From an uncultured Clostridia bacterium (GTDB lineage Bacteria; Bacillota; Clostridia; Christensenellales; Borkfalkiaceae), in the NCBI GenBank assembly GCA_934271255.1, contig CAKQQS010000002.1:185055-249054 (forward strand): a stretch of 64,000 nt of DNA, read 5' to 3'. Below, in pieces: positions 16,026 to 25,237 of the stretch; within the stretch, counting starts at the first letter, position 1; each line of letters opens with the position of its first letter. The translations under genes and the position numbers were made by a program. The notes beneath the pieces are model-generated. The model searched no databases, was not told the origin of the DNA, and saw only the letters and a list, made by a program, of their open reading frames with translations.

Positions 16026-17408
16026 TTATATTTGTGCATATTGCACAAAATAACTATCAATTATGCACAATGCGCATTTAATGCCGTCAACTGCCGAACT
16101 CATAATTCCGCCGGCATAACCTACTTCCCCTATCGGGTATAAATTAGAGTGCGTTACGCTTTGCATTTTTTCGTTTCGCAAAACCCTTACCGGCGAACTC
16201 GTTCTCGTTTCCGCGCCCGTCAGTACTGCGTTTTCGTCGTCAAAACATTTAAGCCTTTTCGCCATATCTTTTATACCCGCTTTCATAGGTTCCGTCAAAA
16301 AGTCGGGTAATAATTCGTTAAGGTTTGCAAAAGTTACGCCCACGGGGTAACTCGGCTCGACCGTTTTAAATCCCGTAGATTTCCTGTTTTTATAGAAATC
16401 GCCTAATAAGCTTACGGGAGCAGAATACTCTCCGCCGCCGAGTTCAAACGCTTTTCTTTCGATACTACGCTGAAAATCTATGCCTTTAAGTTCGTTGCCG
16501 TCGCCGAAATCTTCTTTTCGCACCTGAACGACCACCGCGCTGTTAGAGTTTACGGCGTTTCTCTTAAACTCGCTCATACCGTTTACGACTACCGTATTTT
16601 CTTCGCTCGCAGCCGGCATAACGTAACCGCCCGGACACATACAAAAAGTAAACACTCCGCGATCCGACGCGTTACTCGTCAGTTTGTAGTCCGCCGTACC
16701 CAGATTCGGGTGGTTGTAGAACTTGCCGTATTGCGATTTGTTTACGTCTTGCGCCAAGTGTTCTATTCTGAAACCTATCGCCATATCTTTACGTTCTATC
16801 ATTACTTTATTATTATACAGCGTTTTAAAAGTATCTCTCGAAGAATGTCCTATGGCAAGAATTACTTCGCTTACGTTTAACTCGAAAGTATTTCCATTTT
16901 CGTCAAGCAGTTTTATTTTGGTTATTTTGTTGTTCGCAGTCGAAAAGTCGACGAAACGGGTGTTGAACAAAAACTCCCCGCCGTTATTTATAATTTCGTT
17001 TCTGATTCCTTTTACCGTTTCGGGCAGTTTGTCGCTGCCGATATGAGGTTTGGAGTCGTACAAAATACATTCGGGCGCGCCGTGAGAAACGAATTCTTTT
17101 AAAACGAAATCTTTATATTCGCTCTTAATTCCCGAATTGAGTTTGCCGTCCGAGAAAGTTCCCGCCCCGCCTTCGCCGAACTGTACGTTGGAGTTTACGT
17201 TTAGTTTTTTCGTCTTAACGAACGCGTCGACGTCCTTTTTTCTGTCGTCAACGTTTGAGCCGCGTTCTATGACTACGGGACAAAGTCCCGCTCTCGATAA
17301 AACGAGCGCGCAAAACAACCCCGCCGGTCCCGAACCTATGACGGCTATTTTTTCTTTGGGCAGATTACACCTTTTAATTTCGAGAGTCGGCTCGGTATAC
17401 TCTTTCAC
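16026..17408 (-). CDS. FAD-dependent oxidoreductase (COG2509 family), N-domain cut off by in-frame stop
   Basis: 460-residue flavoprotein read from GTG 17406-17408. It has the dinucleotide fold IAVIGSGPAGLFCA, the substrate-loop FGEGGAGTFSDGKLN, ILAIGHSSRDT and a C-terminal GEVGYAGGIMSSAVDG. Physiological substrate unknown. Family members of about 520-530 residues carry a further small N-terminal domain. That domain is encoded just upstream in the same frame (17418-17585) but is separated by one TAA at 17415-17417. Either the gene is broken, the product is made as two pieces or by reinitiation at GTG, or there is a sequence error. It lies downstream of the HI0933-family flavoprotein. Confidence 0.85.
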   Translation of the reverse strand: MKEYTEPTLEIKRCNLPKEKIAVIGSGPAGLFCALVLSRAGLCPVVIERGSNVDDRKKDVDAFVKTKKLNVNSNVQFGEGGAGTFSDGKLNSGIKSEYKDFVLKEFVSHGAPECILYDSKPHIGSDKLPETVKGIRNEIINNGGEFLFNTRFVDFSTANNKITKIKLLDENGNTFELNVSEVILAIGHSSRDTFKTLYNNKVMIERKDMAIGFRIEHLAQDVNKSQYGKFYNHPNLGTADYKLTSNASDRGVFTFCMCPGGYVMPAASEENTVVVNGMSEFKRNAVNSNSAVVVQVRKEDFGDGNELKGIDFQRSIERKAFELGGGEYSAPVSLLGDFYKNRKSTGFKTVEPSYPVGVTFANLNELLPDFLTEPMKAGIKDMAKRLKCFDDENAVLTGAETRTSSPVRVLRNEKMQSVTHSNLYPIGEVGYAGGIMSSAVDGIKCALCIIDSYFVQYAQI

Positions 17409-17414
17409 GTCGTA

Positions 17415-17585
17415 TTAAACCGACCATAAAAGGAAAATACTTCCTTTGTCCCTTGCATCGACCGAACGTTTTACTATTTTAAAATATTTAATTGCCGTTT
17501 CTTTTAACCCGACTTTTTTAGCGGTTAATCTTTTAATACAATCCGCAGTAGCGTTTAAGTCGGTTTTTATCTGTATTTTTTCCAT
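17415..17585 (-). pseudogene. Detached N-terminal domain of the COG2509 flavoprotein
   Basis: A 56-codon frame from ATG 17583-17585 to TAA 17415-17417: MEKIQIKTD at the start and KRSVDARDKGSIFLLWSV at the end. The DARxK motif is the usual end of the N-terminal domain of COG2509 proteins. The codons after the stop, Tyr-Asp-Val-Lys-Glu, continue in the same frame into the flavin domain. With readthrough the protein would have about 520 residues, the family's normal length. It starts two bases after the upstream flavoprotein stop. Confidence 0.75.
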
Positions 17586-17587
17586 AT

Positions 17588-18763
17588 TTATTTAACGCCT
17601 TGCGCTATTATATACCCGCTTGCAAAAGCAAAATGTAAATTATAACCGCCGCAATCTCCGTCGACGTTAAGCATTTCTCCCGCGATATATAACCCGCTGA
17701 TTAGTTTGCTTTCAAAAGTTCGGGGATTTATCTCGCTTGCCTTAACGCCGCCTTTCGTTACTTGCGAATCGGCAAACCCTACCGTATCGTCGATTTTTAT
17801 TTCTATACGTTTCGCGTAGTCTGCGCTTTTAAGTATATCGCCGTTTGCAAGTTTATAAATAACTTTGCCTACTTGTTTATGAATTATTCCCGTAAGCAAG
17901 TCTTCGCCCGTTAAATAAGGGCAGTTCTTTTTCTTTTCTTGTAAAAAACTTATCAACTCTTTTTTGCCGACGTTCGGTATAAAGTCTATTTGCAACGTCG
18001 TCTTTTTTACGTCGGTTATATACGACGACAAAGAAAATACGGTGTTTCCGCTGACGCCGTTTTCCGTAAACAATAAATCGCCCGTTGCGGTTTTAATTTC
18101 TTTACCGTCAGATAAAAGCGTTACTTTCGCCCCGACTTTTATACCACGTAAATTATTAAATCTTTTCGTATCGCATTTGAGTTTAACGAGCGACGGGGAA
18201 AGTTGCGTTATCGTATGTCCGAAAGGTTTCAGCAAATCGAAGCCGTTTCCGTCCGTGCCGAAATGTCCGCCCGATTTACCGCCCGTTGCCATGACGAGAT
18301 TTTCAGCCGTATAGCATTGACCGTTTTCGCAAATCGTTTCAAAAGCGTTGTCGCGTTTTCTGACGCTTTCTACCTTACAGCCCGTTTTTACGACTAAACC
18401 CAAACTTTTAAGTTTATACATAAGCATATCGAGAACGGACGAAGCCTGAAAACTCATCGGGTATATCTTGCCGTCTTCTTCGGTAAGCATAATCCCCGAA
18501 TCGTTGAAATATTTTTCAAACTTTTCCGAGTCGAAAATTTTTAACGCGTGTTCGGCAAGTTCCGTATCGCCGTGATAATGAGATAAAGACAAATCGACGT
18601 TGGAAAGATTTCCCCTGCCGTTGCCCGTAGCTATCAATTTTTTACCTATGCGGTCGTTCGATTCCAAAATACAAACGTTGTCGCCGCCGAACTTTTTTGC
18701 GCATTCTATCGCGGATATTATTCCGCTTGCTCCGCCGCCTACGATAATTACTTTATACATCAT
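17588..18763 (-). CDS. HI0933/YhiN-family flavoprotein
   Basis: 391-residue FAD protein of the HI0933-like (COG2081, BaiN/YhiN) family. The N-terminal Rossmann motif is KVIIVGGGASGIISAIE, followed by the family-specific GKKLIATGNGRGNLSN; VMATGGKS in the middle and GLYIAGEMLNVDGDCGGYN at the C-terminus. Exact reaction unknown; relatives are annotated as putative NAD(P)/FAD oxidoreductases. Two ATG codons stand in tandem (18763, 18760). No ribosome site is seen, and TAAAAT lies exactly six bases before the first ATG, so the mRNA may be leaderless. The COG2509 flavoprotein follows. Confidence 0.88.
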   Translation of the reverse strand: MMYKVIIVGGGASGIISAIECAKKFGGDNVCILESNDRIGKKLIATGNGRGNLSNVDLSLSHYHGDTELAEHALKIFDSEKFEKYFNDSGIMLTEEDGKIYPMSFQASSVLDMLMYKLKSLGLVVKTGCKVESVRKRDNAFETICENGQCYTAENLVMATGGKSGGHFGTDGNGFDLLKPFGHTITQLSPSLVKLKCDTKRFNNLRGIKVGAKVTLLSDGKEIKTATGDLLFTENGVSGNTVFSLSSYITDVKKTTLQIDFIPNVGKKELISFLQEKKKNCPYLTGEDLLTGIIHKQVGKVIYKLANGDILKSADYAKRIEIKIDDTVGFADSQVTKGGVKASEINPRTFESKLISGLYIAGEMLNVDGDCGGYNLHFAFASGYIIAQGVK

Positions 18764-18816
18764 AGTTTTATTTTAACATAAAAACGTAGTAATTGTATCG
18801 ATTTTTCCTAAATTAC

Positions 18817-18845
18817 TTGACTAAACTTCGTGAAATTAGTAAAAT
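18817..18845 (+). promoter_or_regulatory. Promoter of small membrane protein gene
   Basis: TTGACT (18817-18822), 17-base spacer, TAAAAT (18840-18845), about 30 bases before the ATG at 18877. Confidence 0.7.
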
Positions 18846-18876
18846 AATAGTAATATTACGAAAGGAACTTTGTTTT

Positions 18877-19179
18877 ATGTATAATTTACTTGCTTCCGAT
18901 TTTTTTAAAAACGCTACCAACCGCAACTGGTTTATCGCTTTTGCCGTCGCCGTTTTCGTTATGATCGGCGTTACGGTCGCGTATTTGATTTTAAACAAAA
19001 AATTAGCACAGGCAAAAACGAAAAAACCGCAGTTTACGATTGACGATAAAGATTCAGTCGACGCAGACATCGAAACGGACGAACAAACGGAAACGCCCTG
19101 CGTTGACGACGCGAATAACGAACAATTAAAAATCGACGATACAAACGAAAAAACGAACGATACGACAGACGAAAAATAA
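18877..19179 (+). CDS. Small single-pass membrane protein with acidic tail
   Basis: 100 residues, family not recognised. A short N-terminal part, a transmembrane helix (about residues 19-41), the basic stop NKKLAQAKTKK, then about 50 residues rich in Asp, Glu, Thr and Asn. ATG 18877 is preferred: AAAGGA lies 11 bases upstream and the promoter lies within the 5' extension of the open frame. It is a single-gene unit on the plus strand, closed by a terminator. Role unknown. Confidence 0.6.
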   Translation: MYNLLASDFFKNATNRNWFIAFAVAVFVMIGVTVAYLILNKKLAQAKTKKPQFTIDDKDSVDADIETDEQTETPCVDDANNEQLKIDDTNEKTNDTTDEK

Positions 19180-19184
19180 CCGAT

Positions 19185-19215
19185 AAAAAAGACGAGCGAT
19201 AATGCTCGTCTTTTT
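19185..19215. terminator. Bidirectional terminator
   Basis: Stem GACGAGC/GCTCGTC (19191-19197 with 19204-19210) flanked by A6 and T5, between the convergent small membrane protein gene and fbp. Confidence 0.88.
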
Positions 19216-19246
19216 CATATTCTAACGGTTAATAAGTTTTTACGCG

Positions 19247-21055
19247 TCAGTAGTTGTTATATAATTCGTTTAAAGCGTCTATCTGACTTTGAATAAACCT
19301 GCCCGTGTCCGTATCTTTGACGTATACTCTCGACGGGTATTTTTCTATCATAACGCTTTCGCTTTCAAGGTCAAGCATATTCGTTACGGCTTCTTCTTTC
19401 GAGCCGAACGGTTTGTGACTTACCAAAATCAAACCGTGTGAGTTGCTGATAAGCGTATACCCCGCTATACCCGTAGTCTGGTGATACGCTTTATTCATGC
19501 CGCCGTCGATAGTAATATGTTTACCGCCGCCGTCGACGGGACTTTCGCCGCTCTTGACCCGTACGGGCATGTGTCCGTTGATTATATGAGCCGTTTTCGG
19601 GTTCAGTCCGAACTCCAAAATCACTTTGTCGCAATAGTTCTCTTTTTTGATATAGCTGTAATAATAATTTTTCGTTTCGCCGAAACTTTTTTTGTCGAAA
19701 TATTCTTCGTACGTCGCCATTACGTTTCTGCCGTATACGGGCGAGTTTTTCCCGCACCATAAATACCACATATAATCCTTGCAGTTCTCGTTAATTTTAG
19801 CAGAACGAATGACGTATTCCAACTCGGTGTAAAGGTTTGCGCCTTTATAACGCGATCCTAACACTTCGACTTCGGTAAACTCGCCGTCTTCGTCGGTCGG
19901 AACGCAACCGTGCATCAATAAGTTGCCGTTGTATTTTTTTACCAAACAGCCTTTTTCGAGTAAAAAGTTCATATGCTCTTTAAGGCGTTTGCTCTCTTTG
20001 AACGATTTGACAAGACCATCGATAATTTCTTTCTCGGCGGTATCGAAATCTTCGGATATAGACAGTTTTTCTAAAATAAAAAGTCTGTTATCCATACCGT
20101 ATTCGGGATGTTTTTTTATCAAAGCGTGTTCCGCTTTAAATTGCAAAAGCGTTATTGCTTTGTGCATTTTGGCAAGGTTCGTTTCGTCGGTCAAAGTTTT
20201 GTCCGTTTTAATTTTAAACTCGGCGCAATCGTCGTCTTTGTATTTCATTACCGAATAATAATACAATGCTCTCAAATTGATTCCGTACGCGTTTTCGAGT
20301 ATATGTAAATTGTTGTATTTAATATTGATTCTAAGCACGTTCAGCACGCAAGCAAGGTTGCCGAAATGCGCGCCCAGCCACAACACGTCGTGGTTGCCCC
20401 ATTCGATGTCGACCGAATGATATTTCATAAGCGTGTCCATTATTTTGTCAGCGCCGCTGCCCCTGTCGTATATATCGCCGACGATATGTAAAGTGTCTAT
20501 CGCCAAACTTTGTATTAAATGACAAAGTTCCCGAATTACGTCGTCCGCTTCGCCGTACTCTATTATTCCTTTGATTATGTCCGCATAATATTTATCTTTG
20601 TCTTCCAGATGAACGGGAATATTGATGAGTTCGTCTAAAATATACGCGTAAGTCTTCGGCAGCGCTTTTCTTACTTTACTTCTCGTGTATTTAGAAGCCA
20701 CGACTCTGACCATTTCCGTCAAATCATATAAAGTTTTAGTATACCAAGCGTTTAAATCTTCCGTTTCCGCCTTTATTATTTGCAATCTTTCGCTAGGATA
20801 ATAAATCAGCGTTGCGAGTTCGGTTATCTCTTTTTCCCGAATATCCGAGCCGAACGCTTCTTTGATTTTTTGTCTGATAACCCCCGACGCGTTTCTCAAA
20901 AGGTGATTAAACGTTTCGTTTTCGCCGTGAAGGTCGCTTAAAAAATGCTCGGTGCCTTTGGGTAAAGCCAGAATCGCGCGAAGATTTATCATTTCTACGC
21001 TCGCGCTTTTTTTCGTCGGGAAAAACTTTTTCAATACGTTCGTTTCGTTATACAT
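19247..21055 (-). CDS. fbp: Fructose-1,6-bisphosphatase, class III
   Basis: Hydrolyses fructose 1,6-bisphosphate in gluconeogenesis; metallophosphatase fold. 602 residues, slightly shorter than the B. subtilis enzyme. The N-terminal signature (LPKGTEHFLSDLHGENETF) is followed by HIVGDIYDRGSG, VDIEWGNHDVLWLGA, and later NGHMPV and HGLILVSH, which carry the metal and phosphate ligands. AAGGAG before the ATG. It is the last gene of a long operon, 10 bases behind a histidine kinase gene. Confidence 0.95.
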   Translation of the reverse strand: MYNETNVLKKFFPTKKSASVEMINLRAILALPKGTEHFLSDLHGENETFNHLLRNASGVIRQKIKEAFGSDIREKEITELATLIYYPSERLQIIKAETEDLNAWYTKTLYDLTEMVRVVASKYTRSKVRKALPKTYAYILDELINIPVHLEDKDKYYADIIKGIIEYGEADDVIRELCHLIQSLAIDTLHIVGDIYDRGSGADKIMDTLMKYHSVDIEWGNHDVLWLGAHFGNLACVLNVLRINIKYNNLHILENAYGINLRALYYYSVMKYKDDDCAEFKIKTDKTLTDETNLAKMHKAITLLQFKAEHALIKKHPEYGMDNRLFILEKLSISEDFDTAEKEIIDGLVKSFKESKRLKEHMNFLLEKGCLVKKYNGNLLMHGCVPTDEDGEFTEVEVLGSRYKGANLYTELEYVIRSAKINENCKDYMWYLWCGKNSPVYGRNVMATYEEYFDKKSFGETKNYYYSYIKKENYCDKVILEFGLNPKTAHIINGHMPVRVKSGESPVDGGGKHITIDGGMNKAYHQTTGIAGYTLISNSHGLILVSHKPFGSKEEAVTNMLDLESESVMIEKYPSRVYVKDTDTGRFIQSQIDALNELYNNY

Positions 21056-21064
21056 ATCGTCTCC

Positions 21065-22234
21065 TTAAAAACTGACGGTAAAAATCATATATGCGTCCTT
21101 TTTGCAGTCAACGTCGATATTCCACCCGTTGGCGACGCATAACGCTTTTGCGATAGAAAGCCCTAAACCGCTCCCGCCCGTACTTCTCGACCGCGAAGAA
21201 TCAAACCGATAAAATCTTTCAAAAAGTTTGTTTTTGTCTTTCGGTTCTATATCGCACCCTTCGTTGTAAAAACTGATTTTTTTCTGAGCCGACCGACACG
21301 TTACCGTTATCGCGGTCTTTGGCGTTGCGTACTTTACCGCGTTCGTTGTTATAATAGACACTATTTTTGAAAAATCTTTTTCGTTGCCTTTCGCTTTAAA
21401 ATCTTCCGTTGCGTCGATATTTATTGTCTTTGCGTTTTCGTACGCCAAAACTTCAAATTGCAACACCGTGGTTTTTAATAACGTCAAAACGTCAAACTCC
21501 GTTTTGACTTTAACCTTCGTCTTTTCTTCCGCTTTCGACAAATCTATGAGTTCGCCGATGAGTTCGTTCATTCTTTCCGTCTGACTTTCGATATTTCCCA
21601 GCCATTCGTTCTGACCAACGTCGACTTTCAAAACGTCCATGTTCGTTTTGATTATCGCAAGCGGAGTTTTGAGTTCGTGCCCCGCGTCGGCAATAAATCT
21701 TTTTTGTTCGTTGAAACTTTCTTCGACGGGTTTAACTACCCAAAACGACAAAAAATAAGTCAATAAAATCATCATTGCGCAACCCGACGCCGTATAAATG
21801 ACGATAGTTATTATCGTTTGTTTCGCAATACTTTTTTCTTTGCTGAAATCGCCGAGCACTATCGTGGTATCGTCGTTTTCAAAATGTTTATAGTAGAAAA
21901 CGTTCCCTATATTACCGCAAAGTTTATTTTCGTCCATTACTTTTTTTACGAGTTTTATCCTATACTCGTCGCTAGCAAAAGAACTTCCGTCGACGTAATA
22001 TTCTTTAAATCCGCTAACGTCGGTTTTAGTGAGTTTTACAACCGCAAACTTCGGATCATTTGCAAGCGAACTATCTTTATCGACCAGTCTGCCGTATTCC
22101 CGTAAAGAAGCGTAAGCCCTCTCTTTCTGGTTGCTTTTCGTCGATATGAAAAGCCCTAAAAAAATCGATAAAATTACGACGAGAATCAAAAGCGAAGTTA
22201 TGAGTATGAACTTGTATCTTAATCTTTTAAGCAT
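21065..22234 (-). CDS. Two-component sensor histidine kinase
   Basis: 389 residues. Transmembrane helices at about 8-30 and 140-168 flank an extracytoplasmic sensor domain of about 110 residues. HisKA has FIADAGHELKTPLAII with the phosphorylated His; the ATPase domain has the N-box VSIITTNAVKYA and the G2-box GGSGLGLSIAKAL. It overlaps the response regulator gene by 8 bases, so the two form a cognate pair. Signal unknown; the sensor domain matches nothing I recognise. Confidence 0.92.
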   Translation of the reverse strand: MLKRLRYKFILITSLLILVVILSIFLGLFISTKSNQKERAYASLREYGRLVDKDSSLANDPKFAVVKLTKTDVSGFKEYYVDGSSFASDEYRIKLVKKVMDENKLCGNIGNVFYYKHFENDDTTIVLGDFSKEKSIAKQTIITIVIYTASGCAMMILLTYFLSFWVVKPVEESFNEQKRFIADAGHELKTPLAIIKTNMDVLKVDVGQNEWLGNIESQTERMNELIGELIDLSKAEEKTKVKVKTEFDVLTLLKTTVLQFEVLAYENAKTINIDATEDFKAKGNEKDFSKIVSIITTNAVKYATPKTAITVTCRSAQKKISFYNEGCDIEPKDKNKLFERFYRFDSSRSRSTGGSGLGLSIAKALCVANGWNIDVDCKKDAYMIFTVSF

Positions 22235-22901
22235 TTTTCTCTAATTTATACCCCACGCTTCTTATCGTTTTGATTTTTACGTTGCTGTTTAACGCTTCGA
22301 GTTTTCTGCGCAAAAAACTGATATATACTTCTATCGTGTTATATTCCGCTTCGCTGTCGTACCCCCATATTTTTTGAAAAAACTTTTCTTTTTCGATAAT
22401 CGTATTGTTTGAAAGCATAAGCATTTCCATTATCTCGTATTCTTTGCCCGACAATAACGTTTTAGAGTTTTCAACGCTTAATTCCCGCGTGTTTTTATTT
22501 AAAGTCAAATCGCCGAAAGTCAAAGAGTTGCCTACGTATTCGCCCTTTCTTCTCGAAATAGCGTTTAAACGGGCAAGCAATTCTTCCGAATCGAAAGGTT
22601 TTGTGATATAATCGTCCGCGCCGATATTTAGTCCCGTAATCTTGTCTTTCGTTTCGGTTTTTGCCGACAACAACAAAACAGGCGTCGAAAAACCTTTCGC
22701 CCTGAGTTCTTTTAAAACTTGAAACCCGTCCTTTTTCGGCATCATTATATCAAGCAAAATCACGTCGTAATTACCCGTCAAGGCGTAGTCTAAACCGTCT
22801 TCGCCGTTATAGACGGCGTCTGCGAGTATTTTGTTTTGCGATAACAGTTTAACTAACGCGTTAGCCAAACGGTCTTCGTCGTCAACGATTAAAACTTTCA
22901 T
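22227..22901 (-). CDS. OmpR-family response regulator
   Basis: 224 residues. Receiver domain (1-115) with acidic pocket DDE at 7-9, phospho-acceptor Asp51 in VILLDIMMPKKDGF, and Lys in LLSAKT. C-terminal winged helix (about 128-222) with ENSKTLLSGKEYEIMEML and the recognition region NTIEVYISFLRRKLE. Its start overlaps the rarA stop by four bases (ATGA). Targets unknown. Confidence 0.94.
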   Translation of the reverse strand: MKVLIVDDEDRLANALVKLLSQNKILADAVYNGEDGLDYALTGNYDVILLDIMMPKKDGFQVLKELRAKGFSTPVLLLSAKTETKDKITGLNIGADDYITKPFDSEELLARLNAISRRKGEYVGNSLTFGDLTLNKNTRELSVENSKTLLSGKEYEIMEMLMLSNNTIIEKEKFFQKIWGYDSEAEYNTIEVYISFLRRKLEALNSNVKIKTIRSVGYKLEKNA

Positions 22902-24220
22902 TGATTTTCCCTTTCTTCCATTCTTTTTTTGATTTCTTTTTCAAACCCGTTGTTCTTAGGTTTATAATACACTCTGTTTTTTAACGTATCGGGCAAATAT
23001 TGTTGTTTTACGTACCCGCCGTAATTGTGCGGATATTTATATTCTGACGACAGTTTTTTGTCTTCTTTACTTCCGTACACCGAGTTTTTTAAATGCGGCG
23101 GAACGACGTCGTCTTTATTTTTTTCTACGTCTTCCCTTGCCGCGTCCAACGCTATCACCACGCTGTTCGATTTGGGCGCTTCGCAAACGTAGATAATAGC
23201 AGCCGACAACGGAATTAACCCTTCCGGCACGCCCAACCGTTCGAGCGCGAGCATTGCGTTCGTCGCAACCACACCCGCCATAGGATCGGCGAGTCCCACG
23301 TCTTCGCTTGCATGTACGACTAGCCGTCTTGCGATAAGCATAGGATCGCAACCGCCCGTGATAAGGCGTTGACTGTAATAAAGCGCGGCGTTGGGATCGC
23401 TGCCGCGTAAACTTTTACAAAACGCCGAAAGTATATCGTAATACAACTGTTCGTCGTACGACATAGCCTTTCTTTGAATTGACTCTTCCGCGTCTTTAAG
23501 CGTTACTTTAATTACCCCGTCTTTTGTCGGATTAGTTGTTAAAACCGCCATTTCGAGCGCGTTATACGCAACGCGCAAATCACCGTCGGAAACGACTGCT
23601 ATATGGTTTATTGCGTCTTCGTCTACCACCGCGTTATAATTTCCGAGTCCTTTTTCTTTATCAATTAAAGCGCGGTTTAACGCCGTAACTATATTTTCTT
23701 TCGTAAGTTTTTTAAGTTCGAACACACGGCATCTGCTTACGATAGCCGGCGTCATCGAAGCGTACGGATTTTCCGTCGTAGAACCGATGAAAATTATCGT
23801 TCCGTCTTCGATAGCGGGGAGCAACGAGTCCGATTGCGTTTTGTTGAACCTATGACATTCGTCAAGTAAAAGATAGGTTTTTTTGTTTTGTTCGATCTTT
23901 CTTTTCTTTGCTTCGTCGACGACCTTTTTAACGTCCGCTACGCCGCTGTTTACGGCGTTCAACTTAACGAACGCGCCGTCCGTACCGTTTGCGATTACAT
24001 TTGCAAGAGTGGTTTTGCCGCAACCCGGCGGTCCCCAAAAAATACAACTGCCGAGATTGTCCATGCGTATTGCCCTACGAAGTAAAGACGTTTCGCAAAT
24101 AATGTGCTCTTGTCCCAAAAAATCATTTAAAGAAACCGCTCTCATTCTATCGGCGAGCGGCGTAAGTTTCTTCGTTTCGTTATTATTAGTATTTTCTTTT
24201 ACTAAATCAAACAAATCCAT
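22898..24220 (-). CDS. rarA: Replication-associated recombination ATPase
   Basis: AAA+ ATPase of the RarA/MgsA/WRNIP1 family acting at stalled replication forks. 440 residues. The N-terminus is LADRMRAVSLNDFLGQEHI; Walker A is WGPPGCGKTTLA, Walker B LLLDECHRF, sensor 1 IGSTTENP. The C-terminal tetramerisation domain has GSDPNAALYY and the NYGGYVKQQYLPD segment typical of the family. One-base overlap with coaD upstream. Confidence 0.95.
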   Translation of the reverse strand: MDLFDLVKENTNNNETKKLTPLADRMRAVSLNDFLGQEHIICETSLLRRAIRMDNLGSCIFWGPPGCGKTTLANVIANGTDGAFVKLNAVNSGVADVKKVVDEAKKRKIEQNKKTYLLLDECHRFNKTQSDSLLPAIEDGTIIFIGSTTENPYASMTPAIVSRCRVFELKKLTKENIVTALNRALIDKEKGLGNYNAVVDEDAINHIAVVSDGDLRVAYNALEMAVLTTNPTKDGVIKVTLKDAEESIQRKAMSYDEQLYYDILSAFCKSLRGSDPNAALYYSQRLITGGCDPMLIARRLVVHASEDVGLADPMAGVVATNAMLALERLGVPEGLIPLSAAIIYVCEAPKSNSVVIALDAAREDVEKNKDDVVPPHLKNSVYGSKEDKKLSSEYKYPHNYGGYVKQQYLPDTLKNRVYYKPKNNGFEKEIKKRMEERENQ

Positions 24221-24705
24221 TATTTTTCTTCCTTTAAGTAATTTTTTACGATTTCGGCTACTTCTTCGGGTAAATAATCGTCAACGGGTTTGCCGAACGC
24301 CAAAAGCGTTCTTACCGCACTGCCCGATACGTGCAAATGCTTTTGCTCCGCTTGTATAAAAATCGTTATAACGTCTTTTTTTAAATCGGCGTTTACGTAG
24401 TGCAGATTTTTTTCGTACTCGAAATCGACGGAGTTTCTGACTCCCCTTACGCAAACGTTCGTATTTTCTTTTTCCAAAAGTTCTACGAGCAGCCCGTCGT
24501 AAGAAACGACTTTTACTCTATCGTTGTTTTTATACGCCGATTTTATCATGTTTTCTCTTACGTCGGTCGGAAAAAGTTGTTTTTTGTCTTTGTTGATAAG
24601 AATCGCGACGACGACTTCGTCAAATATTTGCAAACACTTATCTACTACGTCGGCATGTCCTATCGTAAACGGATCGAACGTACCCGCAAAAACACATTTA
24701 CTCAT
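24220..24705 (-). CDS. coaD: Phosphopantetheine adenylyltransferase
   Basis: Penultimate step of coenzyme A synthesis. 161 residues. N-terminal nucleotidyltransferase motif AGTFDPFTIGHADVV, VCVRGVRNSVDFEYE, and HVSGSAVR, where SSS is more usual. GGAGA precedes the ATG; it overlaps rsmD by 8 bases, a very common rsmD-coaD pairing in Firmicutes. Confidence 0.95.
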   Translation of the reverse strand: MSKCVFAGTFDPFTIGHADVVDKCLQIFDEVVVAILINKDKKQLFPTDVRENMIKSAYKNNDRVKVVSYDGLLVELLEKENTNVCVRGVRNSVDFEYEKNLHYVNADLKKDVITIFIQAEQKHLHVSGSAVRTLLAFGKPVDDYLPEEVAEIVKNYLKEEK

Positions 24706-25237
24706 TTACTTTTCTCCTGAAAAAGGTTACGTACGCTCGCCCGTATCTTCTTTCGTCGTATTTTTCAAGCCCGTCGATTTCCCCTTCAAATGGTTTTTCG
24801 TTTTCGTAAACGACGATGCCGCCTTCCTTTAAAACGTCCGTTTTGCTTATTGTTTCAAGCGCCTTTATACCCAAATCGGACTTATACGGCGGATCCAAAA
24901 ATATTATTCCGTATTTGTTGGCAGTACGCGTCAAATACGATACTCCGTCCGAAAAAACAGGACGTTCTTTACGCTGTAAACTCGCAAGATTTTCGGAAGC
25001 AAGTTTAACGCTGTCTTTCGATACGTCGACGAAATCCACTCTGTCAGCCCCGCGCGAAATCGCTTCTATACCGACAGCGGCCGTACCGCAAAACAAGTCT
25101 AAAAAGGAATTGCCGCCGATTATCGGCATTAAAATATTAAACAGGCTTTCCCTTACAATATCGCTCGTAGGACGAATATCGGAGCCTTTAAACTCTTTTA
25201 AAACCCTGCTCCTGTATATGCCCGATACTATTCTCAT
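24698..25237 (-). CDS. rsmD: 16S rRNA (guanine-966-N2)-methyltransferase
   Basis: Class I methyltransferase acting on 16S rRNA. 179 residues. It starts with MRIVSGIYRSR and then RPTSDIVRESLFNIL, the RsmD signature; SAM motif FLDLFCGTAAVGIEA; catalytic IIFLDPPY. Coupled to the upstream membrane protein gene by a four-base overlap and to coaD downstream. Confidence 0.95.
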   Translation of the reverse strand: MRIVSGIYRSRVLKEFKGSDIRPTSDIVRESLFNILMPIIGGNSFLDLFCGTAAVGIEAISRGADRVDFVDVSKDSVKLASENLASLQRKERPVFSDGVSYLTRTANKYGIIFLDPPYKSDLGIKALETISKTDVLKEGGIVVYENEKPFEGEIDGLEKYDERRYGRAYVTFFRRKVNE

